A DNA stretch of 64,000 nucleotides from Chitinophagaceae bacterium (GTDB lineage: Bacteria > Bacteroidota > Bacteroidia > Chitinophagales > Chitinophagaceae): the NCBI GenBank assembly GCA_017307755.1, contig JAFKGQ010000003.1:1-64000 (forward strand), written 5' to 3'. The notes under the pieces were generated by a model. That model did no database searches. It was not told where the DNA came from and saw nothing but the letters and a program-made list of their open reading frames with translations. Below are positions 43,867 through 53,316 of the stretch, piece after piece (position 1 is the stretch's first letter; every line of letters starts with the position of its first letter). Made by a program: the position numbers and the translations under genes.

Positions 43867-44796
43867 ATGGAAAAGAATTTTTCTGATCTTGAATATAAAG
43901 CCTTTATCACTGAAATAAAGGCGAAGGTCTACGAGTCGCAGCACCAGGCGCTGAGACAGGTGAATAAATCGCTGATCAGTCTTTATTGGGAAATAGGTCA
44001 GCGCATCGTCGAAAAACAGGAAAAGCATGGATGGGGGAAATCTGTAGTGGCTAATTTATCAAAGGATCTTCAAAATGAGTTTCCCGGGGTCAATGGGTTT
44101 TCCTCGCAGAATCTTTGGTATATGCGGAAGTTTTATAAGCGATACCCAATTCTCCAACGGAGCGTTGGAGAAATTGGATGGGGACATAATATTGCTATCA
44201 TGAATAAATGCAAGAGTTTGGAAGAGAGCCATTTCTATATGGAAATGACGAGAAAGTATGGCTGGACAAGAGATGTTTTGATCCACCATATTGAAGGTCG
44301 GAGTTATGAGCAATATCTATTGGGTCAAACTAATTTTGACAAAACATTACCAGATAAGTATAAACACCAGGCTAAACTGGCTGTTAAAGACGAGTATAAC
44401 CTCGAGTTCCTGGAGTTGACTGAAAAGCACAATGAAAAGGAGCTTGAGCTGGCCATCATGATGAACATGCGCCATTTTTTAAGTGAAATGGGCGGAGATT
44501 TTGCCTTTATAGGAAACCAATTCAAGCCGGAATATGCGGGAAAGATGAGCTTTTATCTGACGGCCCTTAATGAAAAAGTTAAAACGGAAGATGAGTCGGC
44601 CTCTATCGGTATTATCATTTGCAAGGATAAGGACAGGACCATCGTGGAATATGCCTTGAAGGAGGCCTCCCATCCGATGGGAGTAGCGTCTTACAAAGTG
44701 ACCGCCGAATTACCTCACGCATTTAGGAAGTATCTGCCTTCTCCTGAGGTGATAACCGGAAGTGTATCACATATATTCGATGTTTTAGTAAAATAA
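43867..44796 (+). CDS. DUF1016/YhcG-family protein lacking its PD-(D/E)xK core
   Basis: 309 residues from ATG 43867 (MEKNFSDLEYKAF). The N-terminal DUF1016_N domain is complete (ISLYWEIGQRIVEKQEKHGW, FSSQNLWYMRKFYKRYP). In the C-terminal nuclease domain the sequence goes from GGDFAFIGNQ (to residue 218) straight to FKPEYAGKMSFYL. Relatives have about 35-40 residues between these points, including the catalytic D and E-x-K strands (...DLLFYH..., ...ELKIG...). The remaining end (ASIGIIICKDKDRTIVEYAL) is intact. The in-frame loss at 44520/44521 should remove nuclease activity but may leave binding. It is a stand-alone accessory gene. Confidence 0.9.
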   Translation: MEKNFSDLEYKAFITEIKAKVYESQHQALRQVNKSLISLYWEIGQRIVEKQEKHGWGKSVVANLSKDLQNEFPGVNGFSSQNLWYMRKFYKRYPILQRSVGEIGWGHNIAIMNKCKSLEESHFYMEMTRKYGWTRDVLIHHIEGRSYEQYLLGQTNFDKTLPDKYKHQAKLAVKDEYNLEFLELTEKHNEKELELAIMMNMRHFLSEMGGDFAFIGNQFKPEYAGKMSFYLTALNEKVKTEDESASIGIIICKDKDRTIVEYALKEASHPMGVASYKVTAELPHAFRKYLPSPEVITGSVSHIFDVLVK

Positions 44797-44903
44797 CCAG
44801 GGAACAGGGACAACTGGCAGTATGTCGGTATTTATGGGGTTATTTGTAAAATAAAAAGGTCATTCGGGGCGGAAGAAAAGAAAAACCAGCTATTTTTGTT
44901 TAC

Positions 44904-44940
44904 GAAACCCCCTGTAAGACAGGTGGTTTTAAAAATTTTT
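44904..44940 (+). terminator. Hairpin-poly(T) terminator before rho
   Basis: AAACCCCCTGT pairs with ACAGGTGGTTT (one mismatch) across AAG, followed by a T/A run ending TTTTTTTT. It is 107 bases after the DUF1016 stop and 190 before rho; it most likely ends the former, though an attenuator in a long rho leader is also possible. Confidence 0.6.
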
Positions 44941-45126
44941 TTTGATTTTTCCTTTTTTATGCTAAAATTGCAGTGGAATTAAGCTGATCAGTTTCTCTTA
45001 TCCAATGCTCACAGCTCATCAGTTTTAACTCATTCCGTTCATCATAATAATCAAAATTCATTTTTCACATTTTCAATTAGACAGGCCGGACTGTTTGAGA
45101 ATGGTGTTCAACTCTCAAGTTATTTT

Positions 45127-46818
45127 ATGTACGATATTCTCCAATTGAACGATATGCTCGTTCCTGAGCTGCTCGATATCGCTGAGCAATTAAAAATCAC
45201 AGGCGCTAAAAAGCTGGATAAACAAGAGCTGGTATACAAGATACTGGACAAGCAGGCTTTGACCAGCGATAGCAAGCCTGAAGCGGCCGATGACAAACCC
45301 AAACGCAAACGAATTATAAAAACAACGACAGCCAATAGCACTGAAGAAGCTATTGTCGAAAGCGGGCTGGAAGAAAGACCCAAAAAGACAGACGCGAAGA
45401 AGGATTCCCGCAAAAAGGAAGAAAAACCCCTTCTGAAAAAAGTAGGGCGTAAGAAAGAAGAAGCCGAAGAAGCAGCTGCTGCTCCTGCTCCGGTGCCCGC
45501 TGCAAAAGCACAACCCGTAAAAGTATCGCCGCCACCTGTTCCTGAACCACATTTGATAGAAGAGGAAGAAGAAGGTGAAGAAGAACCTTCCCGCCAGCTA
45601 TTGCAGGAGGACTCCGAAGGGATGCAGGATCAGGGCCGTGGTGGAGATTCTCAGGCCAGCAAACTCTATCCTCAGCGCAGGAATGAAGTTTTTAATATCG
45701 AATTCGACGGTGTTATCCAGGCCGAAGGCGTACTGGAGATGATGCCCGATGGTTATGGTTTCCTGCGCAGCAGCGACTACAACTATCTCTCCTCTCCCGA
45801 CGATATTTATGTAAGTCCTTCCCAGATAAAATTATTCGGACTGAAGACAGGCGATACTGTGCATGGCGCCGTCCGTCCCCCTAAGGAAGGCGAGAAATAT
45901 TTTGCCCTTCTGAAAGTCGAGACGATCAACAGCAAGGGCCCTGAAGAAGTACGTGACCGTGTGCCTTTCGATTACCTGACGCCGCTGTTCCCCTTTGAAA
46001 AGCTGAATCTTTTTACGGCCCCCAGCGACTATTCCACGCGTATCATGGACCTTTTCACGCCCATCGGCAAAGGTCAGCGCGGATTGATCGTAGCACAGCC
46101 CAAGACAGGTAAGACCATGCTGTTGAAAGCCGTGGCCAACGCCATCGCCGCCAATCATCCTGAATGCTACCTGATGATCGTGCTGGTGGACGAGCGCCCT
46201 GAGGAAGTGACAGATATGGAGCGTAGCGTAAAAGCCGAAGTGATCGCCTCTACTTTTGACGAGCCCGCTGAAAAGCATGTAAAGGTGTCCACCATCGCCC
46301 TGCAAAAGGCCAAACGCCTGGTGGAATGCGGTCATGATGTAGTGATCCTTTTGGATTCCATTACCCGTCTGGCCCGCGCACATAATACAGTAGCTCCTGC
46401 TTCCGGAAAGGTATTATCCGGTGGTGTAGAAGCCAACGCTATGCAGAAACCCAAGCAGTTCTTCGGCGCCGCCCGTAAGATTGAGAATGGCGGCTCGCTC
46501 ACGATCCTGGCAACAGCCCTGATCGACACCGGTTCTAAAATGGACGAAGTAATCTTCGAAGAATTCAAGGGTACCGGCAATATGGAATTGCAGCTGGACC
46601 GCCGTCTGGCTAACAGACGGATCTATCCTGCTATCGACCTTGTTTCCAGCTCCACTCGCCGGGATGATCTCCTGCTGGAAAGGGATGTATTGCAAAGAAT
46701 GAACCTCCTGCGCGTCTACCTGAACGATATGAATGCGGAAGAAGCCATGAATGAGCTCCTGAAGCGTATGCGCGGAACAAAGAGCAATGAGGAATTCCTG
46801 GCCAGCATGAATGGATGA
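45127..46818 (+). CDS. rho: Transcription termination factor Rho
   Basis: 563 residues. An N-terminal Rho_N helical domain ([20 protein letters not shown]) is followed by a charged, low-complexity insertion at about 55-190 rich in Lys, Glu, Ala and Pro. Then the RNA-binding cold-shock-like domain ([20 protein letters not shown]), P-loop [13 protein letters not shown], Walker [17 protein letters not shown], the Q loop ([20 protein letters not shown]) and R loop ([20 protein letters not shown]). The insertion explains the length above the 419 residues of E. coli Rho and is common in Bacteroidota. It converges on the pterin dehydratase gene with a 4-base gap. Confidence 0.97.
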   Translation: MYDILQLNDMLVPELLDIAEQLKITGAKKLDKQELVYKILDKQALTSDSKPEAADDKPKRKRIIKTTTANSTEEAIVESGLEERPKKTDAKKDSRKKEEKPLLKKVGRKKEEAEEAAAAPAPVPAAKAQPVKVSPPPVPEPHLIEEEEEGEEEPSRQLLQEDSEGMQDQGRGGDSQASKLYPQRRNEVFNIEFDGVIQAEGVLEMMPDGYGFLRSSDYNYLSSPDDIYVSPSQIKLFGLKTGDTVHGAVRPPKEGEKYFALLKVETINSKGPEEVRDRVPFDYLTPLFPFEKLNLFTAPSDYSTRIMDLFTPIGKGQRGLIVAQPKTGKTMLLKAVANAIAANHPECYLMIVLVDERPEEVTDMERSVKAEVIASTFDEPAEKHVKVSTIALQKAKRLVECGHDVVILLDSITRLARAHNTVAPASGKVLSGGVEANAMQKPKQFFGAARKIENGGSLTILATALIDTGSKMDEVIFEEFKGTGNMELQLDRRLANRRIYPAIDLVSSSTRRDDLLLERDVLQRMNLLRVYLNDMNAEEAMNELLKRMRGTKSNEEFLASMNG

Positions 46819-46822
46819 AAGA

Positions 46823-47056
46823 TCAAGGGACAAGGGCGTCGATCTTATTAGCCAACTTTCTGTCCTTCTCTGTAACGACGTTCCCCGCATCATGGGTAGA
46901 AAGCCATATCTCCACCTTATTATAGACATTAGTCCATAAGGGATGATGATCCATTTTTTCTGCGGCCAGGGCCACCCGGGTCATGAAACCAAAGGCTTCG
47001 GAAAATGTTTTGAACTCGAACTTTCTGTAGAGTTGATGATTTTTTTCCTCCCACAT
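46823..47056 (-). CDS. 4a-hydroxytetrahydrobiopterin (pterin-carbinolamine) dehydratase
   Basis: 77 residues, within the family range of ~75-110. [20 protein letters not shown] and the active-site block [20 protein letters not shown] (two adjacent His, then Pro-x-Trp) identify it; [12 protein letters not shown] closes it. It dehydrates the carbinolamine formed by pterin-dependent hydroxylases and prevents side products. No hydroxylase is nearby. Last gene of a minus-strand run with the M28 peptidase and IPExxxVDY genes. Confidence 0.93.
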   Translation of the reverse strand: MWEEKNHQLYRKFEFKTFSEAFGFMTRVALAAEKMDHHPLWTNVYNKVEIWLSTHDAGNVVTEKDRKLANKIDALVP

Positions 47057-47094
47057 ATAGGTGATTTTTATGGTGTATTTGCAAATTGCGGATC

Positions 47095-47529
47095 CTAAAA
47101 TATCAGATGCCCTTTATTGCGGATTTTATCCTGTAACAGTTCTGTCACCAGTTGTATGGCAGGCAAGGTCTTTATGCAACTGATCAGATCGCTCAGCTTC
47201 TCGTCCGTCACCATATCTCCCTTGAGCAGCCATAAGAAATCCAGGTGCTTGAACTCAGGCAGAAGGTACTCTCCGTCGAAATGATTGTTGTAAAGGAAGT
47301 GCTGGAGGGAGTTGTTTTCTTCGTGGAACTCATAAACGCCGAAGAAATATTTCCGCTGTTTTTTTGTAAGCTGTATCTCGATATCGTGATTGATGCGGAA
47401 ATCAAACCGCAGCCGGTGGTTCAACTGCCAGCAGAACTGGTAGTCCTTCACGGGCGCCACTACACCCAGCAGGCGGGTGCCCTCGAAGAACTCTTCCGTC
47501 ATGTCGTCTATGTTGAGTTTCAGCTTCAT
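47095..47529 (-). CDS. IPExxxVDY-family protein
   Basis: 144 residues from ATG 47529 ([15 protein letters not shown]); the frame reads upstream only into the peptidase gene. Sequence blocks DTRLLG-type ([20 protein letters not shown]), [33 protein letters not shown] are those of the Bacteroidota-only IPExxxVDY family. The name motif itself is altered. Function unknown; a cytoplasmic protein with no signal peptide. Its ATG is 1 base after the peptidase stop (TGAAATG). Confidence 0.85.
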   Translation of the reverse strand: MKLKLNIDDMTEEFFEGTRLLGVVAPVKDYQFCWQLNHRLRFDFRINHDIEIQLTKKQRKYFFGVYEFHEENNSLQHFLYNNHFDGEYLLPEFKHLDFLWLLKGDMVTDEKLSDLISCIKTLPAIQLVTELLQDKIRNKGHLIF

Positions 47530-47530
47530 T

Positions 47531-49183
47531 TCAGAATTGCACAGGTGACTGGAGCGTGTCGTTACCACGTTTGTATCTCACTATTGTGGTATCTCCTTTC
47601 TGGAACCTCGACAGGGCGTCCATATATTTTTCCAACGAAGATACCGGATAATCACCCAGTTGGACAATGACGTCGCCGGCTTTCAGGCCGGCACGCTGTG
47701 CCGGCCGTCCATCGCTGACCCCATCAGCCCTGACGCCATTCCCGGAAAAGGTATAGTCCGGCATGATGCCCAGGGTGACGGTAAACCGCGGACCTCCCAT
47801 TTGCATCTCTTTGGTTTTTGTAAAGGCCAGCTTGCCCTTTTTATTGAGGTCTTCCACTATCTGATACACGTATTTTACCACCTGGAGCTCACCTATATAA
47901 TTAATCTTATCAGGATCATCCGTCGGCTTGTGATAGTCGGCATTAAGTCCCGTGAAAAAGAAAAGAACGGGGATATCCTTCCTGTAGAATGAAGTATGAT
48001 CGCTGGGGCCTACTCCGCTGCTGTCATAATGAAGGCTAAAGAATTTTTTGTTCTGAGCGTTGTCGCAGGCCTCCGCCCAGATGGGGGAACTGCCATAGCC
48101 GCCAATGTTCAGGGCATGTGTACTGTCTTTTAGCCGGCCTACCATATCCAGGTTGATCATATAATTCACCTTGCTGAGATCGATGGTCGGATGGTCTACG
48201 AAGTATTTCGATCCAAACAAGCCCAGCTCTTCTCCGGAAAAAGCGATAAACAGATAGTTATTTCCCTTCAGACCGGAAGCTTTTAATAATCTGGCCAGCT
48301 CGATGATGGCCGCTACTCCGCTGGCATTGTCATCGGCTCCGTTGAATATCTGTCTTTCAGGACCCCGATAGAGCCCATTGCTGTCCTCTCCATATCCCAA
48401 GTGGTCGTAATGGGCTCCGATGACGACCGTGGAGGCTGCCCCATTGTCCAGGTAGCCAATGATATTGTGACCGGTGCGTTTTTTCTCGGTAAAACCTACT
48501 TTTAGCTTAATATCCAGGCTGGCGGACTCGTCTTTAAGATATTTTTTCCGGCCTTCCCGGGTGATATAGAACAAGGGAAAGACAGCCGGTTCAGAGCGGT
48601 CTTTTGGATCAAAGGCCAGGTTGTCGGCTATTTTGGAGGTATTGTACAGGATCAGGGCTGTCGCTCCCTTTTTGACGCATTCTTTTGCCTTAGACCGGAT
48701 GGCGCCGGGCAGATCGAAATGCGGGTTGCTTTTATTAGCCTCCAGCAGATCTTTGAGGTCCAGGAACCAGGGATCGCCTTTTTCCTGCAGGGCTATGGCC
48801 GGCGTACCGGCGGCGGACCCTACGGCACTGAAGGCAAGAGGAAAGAATTCTTTATTGATAACCAAAGAATTATTGTCGATCATAAAGAACGTTTCCCTGC
48901 TGATCTGACGTCCTTCATTGACTTCAAAAGACTGTTTCCAACCATTGTTGTCCCCTTTGGGTTGAAGACCAGATCTGGAAAAACCGATGCTGATATAGTC
49001 GCCGGCAGACTGTTCGCCGGGGGTGCCTGTGCGGCGTCCTTCCAGCTTGTCATCGGCCAGGAAGCGGATGTGGGTTTCCAGGTTGGCAAGGGTGATCTTA
49101 TCGGCTTTTTTTAGTTTTTGAGCAGAAAGGGTCAGGAAAGGCAGGAGCAGGGTAAGTATGACAATCTTGATACGAAGGATCAT
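47531..49183 (-). CDS. Secreted M28-family zinc aminopeptidase with C-terminal PDZ domain
   Basis: 550 residues. Signal peptide (MILRIKIVILTLLLPFLTLS, cleavage after AQ). A PA-like insert (residues about 110-240) interrupts the peptidase. Zinc ligands are VIGAHYDHLGYG (His, Asp), GADDNASGVAAIIELARLL (Asp, bridging), FIAFSGEELGLFGS (Glu-Glu catalytic), MINLDMVGRL (Asp) and a late His (GLNADYHKPTDDPDK). Residues about 455-545 are a PDZ domain (MPDYTFSGNGVRADGVSDGR, AQRAGLKAGDVIVQLGDY). It probably trims peptides in the periplasm. First gene of the three-gene run with the IPExxxVDY and dehydratase genes. Confidence 0.94.
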   Translation of the reverse strand: MILRIKIVILTLLLPFLTLSAQKLKKADKITLANLETHIRFLADDKLEGRRTGTPGEQSAGDYISIGFSRSGLQPKGDNNGWKQSFEVNEGRQISRETFFMIDNNSLVINKEFFPLAFSAVGSAAGTPAIALQEKGDPWFLDLKDLLEANKSNPHFDLPGAIRSKAKECVKKGATALILYNTSKIADNLAFDPKDRSEPAVFPLFYITREGRKKYLKDESASLDIKLKVGFTEKKRTGHNIIGYLDNGAASTVVIGAHYDHLGYGEDSNGLYRGPERQIFNGADDNASGVAAIIELARLLKASGLKGNNYLFIAFSGEELGLFGSKYFVDHPTIDLSKVNYMINLDMVGRLKDSTHALNIGGYGSSPIWAEACDNAQNKKFFSLHYDSSGVGPSDHTSFYRKDIPVLFFFTGLNADYHKPTDDPDKINYIGELQVVKYVYQIVEDLNKKGKLAFTKTKEMQMGGPRFTVTLGIMPDYTFSGNGVRADGVSDGRPAQRAGLKAGDVIVQLGDYPVSSLEKYMDALSRFQKGDTTIVRYKRGNDTLQSPVQF

Positions 49184-49226
49184 AAAAATCGGTTTAACAA
49201 GACGGACCGGATTCCATCCGGTATGG

Positions 49227-49234
49227 CAAAGGTA
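49227..49234 (-). promoter_or_regulatory. -7 box of the M28 peptidase operon
   Basis: TACCTTTG on the minus strand fits TAnnTTTG, 43 bases before ATG 49183. Confidence 0.45.
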
Positions 49235-49309
49235 GGGGTCCGGGGGGCTTCTGGGTTAACCCATGATTAATAATTGGCTAAAACTTTTCTACACTCATCT
49301 TTTTTCCTT

Positions 49310-49317
49310 TAGTTTTG
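49310..49317 (+). promoter_or_regulatory. -7 box of the SNF2 helicase gene
   Basis: TAGTTTTG fits TAnnTTTG, 69 bases before ATG 49387; no strong -33 element is seen. Confidence 0.4.
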
Positions 49318-49386
49318 CAGATTGCCCTTGCCGGATTGGATGGGGTGTTTTCCGGAGGAAAAAAGGGTATATTGTCAATTTAAAGT

Positions 49387-52300
49387 ATGGCATTACCGCA
49401 CCTTATTAAGTATGTATATACCAATGGGACCGACGAAGTGATCCGTCGGGGAAAAAAGATCCATGCCATTGGCTATGTCGAACTGGTGGAATACGATGAG
49501 CTGTTTGAATCGGTGACCTTCAGGGTGAAGGACGACAGCTATACGACCTATTATAAGGTATACGTGCAGAAGTTCAAGGACGCCAAGACGCTGTCCATTC
49601 GCTGCAGCTGTCCCTATAATCTGGGTGATATATGCCGTCATGAAGCGGCTGCTCTTATCCAGCTGCAGGAGCTGCTGGACAGGAATATGCTGAAAGCGGA
49701 GGAAGTGTTATACGATCAGCAGCATACCGTGGTTAAGATGAAGTTCATCGACCTGAAAAGTATTCGTCTGCTCTGTAGTGCGGAAACGCTTGGTGAGGCG
49801 GAAAAATATCTGCGGACACAAAGGGCGAATATTGAGTATGCCAAGGATGAGATCGTCAAAGCGTCTGTCGAGCTGGAGGGAAAGGTTTACCAGGTGGTGC
49901 TGCGGAAGAATGAAGAACGGAATTTTGACACCAGCAGTGATTACCCGGACACAGCTCATCCCTTATGTCTGCCCAAGGTGATCGTCTTTCTTCAGCTGCT
50001 GCATGCACATGGCGCTCATTACTTTGACAGTATCCGTAACTGGGATAAAGAAAAGAACAAATTATTAGAAGCATACGGCTATTCTCTCTCCGATGACCTG
50101 AAAGGGAAGTTTGAGTTTACCTATAAGGACGGCAAGCCTTTTCTGCGTGTGCTGGATACCTCCATCAAACGCGTGGCCCCTGTGGCTTCAGGCCGTCCCA
50201 AGCCTGTCGAGGCCGAGCAGCCCGCCACGCTGGTGACGGAGGAGGAAAAGGCCATCGGCATTGCTCAACGGCTGGGTATCGTGTTCAACTTCAATTACGG
50301 CAACTTTCCCGGGTTTGCCCTGGATGCGGTGGCGGGCGAAAGTAATGAAGAACAATCGGCCTACACAGGGAAGGTGGAGAAGATGGACCTTAGTAAATTT
50401 GTCAATACGGACCCGTTCTCCGAATTTGACAAACAACTGATCCCTTCTCTTCGCAAGATGCAGGGACCGGAGATCAGCAAATACCTCAACCGCAATTCCC
50501 CTTTCAGCGGCATCTGGGAGAATATCATCCATCATGAAGAAGACGATCTGCCGGAAGAAACAAAAAAGCTGATGGTGGAGTACCTGCATCCCAAGCTGAA
50601 GAAGCTGTTTGCGGAAGTAAATGCCAATCCCTTTGTTTTCTTTCTCAACGGGCACAAACCTTTTAAGACGACCAATCTCCAGCCCATCGGGCTTTCGTCG
50701 GATGTTGTCACGCCTTTTTTCAGCGTATCTCCGGAAAAGGACGGTTTTGAGGTTACCTGCTTTGTAAAGATCAACGGTCAGCCGGTGGAGCTTTCTCAAA
50801 ATGAATGTAACAGCAGTCTTTTGTTCTTCTATAATAACAACCTGTATTGCTGGAACAGGCCGGAAGATATTGCGCTTGTGGAAAAGTTCTCCGGAAAAGA
50901 AAAAAGGGTCATCGATGCTGCCAATTGGGCTCAACAGCTAAGAGAATTTGTCCTTCCCCTCACACGGGAATATCACGTGGACTTCGACAATACCCTGGTA
51001 AAGGAGGTGAAGGACGGCGAGCCCGATAAGAAATTGCTGTTACAGGAGAAGGGCGATTACCTGGTATTCCAGCCGCTGTTCACCTATAAGGGATTCGAAA
51101 CGCGGCCAGGCGGGAAGGACGAGATCATTGTACCCGACGGTAACCAGGTGCTCATCGTGCACAGGAACAGGGAGGCCGAACTGCAGTTCTTCCGCAAGCT
51201 GGAATCCCTTCACTCTCAATTCCTCCACCCGGAAAGCGCGCATAGCCTGGCCCTCAAGGGCGCGGACGTATTAAAGAATAACTGGTTCTTCCTCTTTGTG
51301 GACGCCATGGAGGAAATGAAAGTGCCTGTATATGGTTTTGAGGCCTTGAAAAACTTCCGGTTCAACACGGCCAAACCGCAGACCAAGATACATATCAGCA
51401 GCAATACCGACTGGTTTGACGCGCGTGTGGATATTATATTCGGCGATCAGAAAGTGACCATCGCGGATGTCAAGAAGGCGCTAGCAAACCGCCAGCAATT
51501 CGTCCCCCTGGATGACGGTACATTAGGGGTTCTTCCGGAAGAATGGATAAAAAAATACTCTCTGCTATTCCGCGTCGGTGAAGGTCAACGTAACCAGCTT
51601 CGTCTGTCGAAATATCATATGAGCGTCATTGATGAGCTGTATGACAATCGAAATGAAGAGGAACTGATCATCCGGCTGGAGGAGAAATACGAGCAGCTGC
51701 GGGAGTTCAACCGTATCAAGGAAGTGCCGGCGCCCGCGCACCTGGAACCTATCCTCAGACCTTACCAGGTACATGGCTTCCATTGGCTGAACTATCTGCA
51801 GGAAGTGAACTGGGGTGGTATCCTGGCCGATGACATGGGTCTTGGTAAGACCATCCAGGCGTTGTCCTTCCTGCATCATTTCAAGGAAACCCATGGCCGG
51901 CTCCTCGCCCTGGTGGTTTGCCCCACCACGCTGATGTTCAACTGGGAAAATGAAATAAAGAAATTCACTCCCGATCTCACCTATCATATTCACCATGGAG
52001 GCGACCGTACCCGTAATAAGCAGGCATTGAGCGAGTACAACGTTATCATCACCACCTACGGCACGCTACGCAGCGATATCAAGCTGCTGCTGGAACTGGC
52101 CTTTGATTATGCCGTGCTGGATGAGTCCCAGGCGATCAAGAACCCGGGCAGCAAGGTGACGAAGGCGGCTTGTCTCCTGCACGCAAAGCATCGGCTGTGT
52201 ATGAGCGGTACCCCTCTTCAGAATAATACCTTTGACATATTCGCCCAGATGAACTTCCTCAACCCGGGCATGCTGGGCAGCATCGAGTTCTTCCGGCAGG

Positions 52301-53142
52301 AATTTGCCGTACCGATCGATAAGTTTGGCGAACAGGACAGGAAGGACCATTTGCGAAAATTGCTCTATCCCTTTATCCTGCGACGGACCAAGGAGCAGGT
52401 GGCCAAAGACCTGCCCGAAAAGACGGAAACCATCCTTTTCTGCGAAATGGAGGACGAACAACGGAAAGTGTACGATGCTTACCGCAACGACTACCGGGAT
52501 AAGATCCTTGGTACGATCGAGACGCAGGGCATTCAACGAAGCCAGCTCACTATCCTGCAAGGGCTGATGAAGCTGCGGCAGATATGTGATTCACCGGCGA
52601 TCCTCAACGAACAGGACCGATACCCCAATCATTCCATCAAGCTGGATGAGCTGGCGCGGGAGATCACGGAGAACATCGGCGACCACAAAGCCCTTATCTT
52701 CTCTCAATTCCTGGGCATGCTGGCCCTCATCCGCGAAAGGCTAAAGGAGCTGGACATCAAGTTTGAGTATTTTGACGGGAGCACATCGGCGCAGGAAAGA
52801 GAGCGGGCGATACAAAGCTTTCAGACAGATGATTCCTGCCGGGTATTTCTTATCTCATTAAAAGCCGGTGGCGTGGGTCTCAACCTTACGGCCGCGGACT
52901 ATGTATATATTGTCGACCCATGGTGGAACCCTGCCGTGGAACAACAAGCCATCGACCGGACCCATCGTATCGGTCAAACCAAGAACATCTTCGCCTATCG
53001 CATGATCTGTAAGGACACCATCGAGGATAAGATACTGCAACTGCAGGAAAAGAAACGTGTACTCGCCAAAGACCTCATCGCCGACGATGATGGTTTTGTG
53101 AAGAGTCTGACCAGGGCGGATGTAGAATATCTGTTCTCGTAA
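49387..53142 (+). CDS. SNF2-family helicase with N-terminal SWIM zinc finger
   Basis: 1251 residues. A SWIM finger at about 73-95 (CSCPYNLGDICRHEAAAL: C-x-C...C-x-H) precedes ~700 residues of uncertain fold typical of bacterial SWI2/SNF2 proteins. The motor has ADDMGLGKTIQALSFL (Walker A), DESQAIKNPGS (DExx box variant), CMSGTPLQNNTFD, then helicase C with IFSQFLGMLALIRERL, YFDGSTSAQERERAI, ISLKAGGVGLNLTAADYVY and DRTHRIGQTKNIFAYRMI. It is an ATP-driven DNA translocase, probably remodelling protein-DNA or RNA polymerase complexes. No defence-system partners are next to it, so a housekeeping role is as likely. Confidence 0.95.
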   Translation: MALPHLIKYVYTNGTDEVIRRGKKIHAIGYVELVEYDELFESVTFRVKDDSYTTYYKVYVQKFKDAKTLSIRCSCPYNLGDICRHEAAALIQLQELLDRNMLKAEEVLYDQQHTVVKMKFIDLKSIRLLCSAETLGEAEKYLRTQRANIEYAKDEIVKASVELEGKVYQVVLRKNEERNFDTSSDYPDTAHPLCLPKVIVFLQLLHAHGAHYFDSIRNWDKEKNKLLEAYGYSLSDDLKGKFEFTYKDGKPFLRVLDTSIKRVAPVASGRPKPVEAEQPATLVTEEEKAIGIAQRLGIVFNFNYGNFPGFALDAVAGESNEEQSAYTGKVEKMDLSKFVNTDPFSEFDKQLIPSLRKMQGPEISKYLNRNSPFSGIWENIIHHEEDDLPEETKKLMVEYLHPKLKKLFAEVNANPFVFFLNGHKPFKTTNLQPIGLSSDVVTPFFSVSPEKDGFEVTCFVKINGQPVELSQNECNSSLLFFYNNNLYCWNRPEDIALVEKFSGKEKRVIDAANWAQQLREFVLPLTREYHVDFDNTLVKEVKDGEPDKKLLLQEKGDYLVFQPLFTYKGFETRPGGKDEIIVPDGNQVLIVHRNREAELQFFRKLESLHSQFLHPESAHSLALKGADVLKNNWFFLFVDAMEEMKVPVYGFEALKNFRFNTAKPQTKIHISSNTDWFDARVDIIFGDQKVTIADVKKALANRQQFVPLDDGTLGVLPEEWIKKYSLLFRVGEGQRNQLRLSKYHMSVIDELYDNRNEEELIIRLEEKYEQLREFNRIKEVPAPAHLEPILRPYQVHGFHWLNYLQEVNWGGILADDMGLGKTIQALSFLHHFKETHGRLLALVVCPTTLMFNWENEIKKFTPDLTYHIHHGGDRTRNKQALSEYNVIITTYGTLRSDIKLLLELAFDYAVLDESQAIKNPGSKVTKAACLLHAKHRLCMSGTPLQNNTFDIFAQMNFLNPGMLGSIEFFRQEFAVPIDKFGEQDRKDHLRKLLYPFILRRTKEQVAKDLPEKTETILFCEMEDEQRKVYDAYRNDYRDKILGTIETQGIQRSQLTILQGLMKLRQICDSPAILNEQDRYPNHSIKLDELAREITENIGDHKALIFSQFLGMLALIRERLKELDIKFEYFDGSTSAQERERAIQSFQTDDSCRVFLISLKAGGVGLNLTAADYVYIVDPWWNPAVEQQAIDRTHRIGQTKNIFAYRMICKDTIEDKILQLQEKKRVLAKDLIADDDGFVKSLTRADVEYLFS

Positions 53143-53245
53143 ACGCGAGCATTAAAGCCAGATTAAAAATTCACCGGTAAAAATTGGAAGGTACGGGCGA
53201 GGTTCACCCTGCTGGCCCCCTATTTTACCATTGATATATCCCCGA

Positions 53246-53276
53246 TTGCAGGGGAATAAACCCCCTTTTATTTTTG
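53246..53276 (+). promoter_or_regulatory. Promoter of the first receptor-like barrel gene
   Basis: TTG (53246-53248) and TATTTTTG (53269-53276) are separated by exactly 20 bases, a strong Bacteroidota promoter match; ATG 53317 is 40 bases downstream. Confidence 0.6.
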
Positions 53277-53316
53277 AGGTCCATGGGAAAACACCGCGTT
53301 GTTCAAAAACGATATT

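Noticed and set aside
49387..53142. SNF2 helicase as part of a DISARM- or other defence island
   Set aside because: No methylase, phospholipase or other defence gene is adjacent. SWIM/SNF2 proteins are common housekeeping genes in Bacteroidota.
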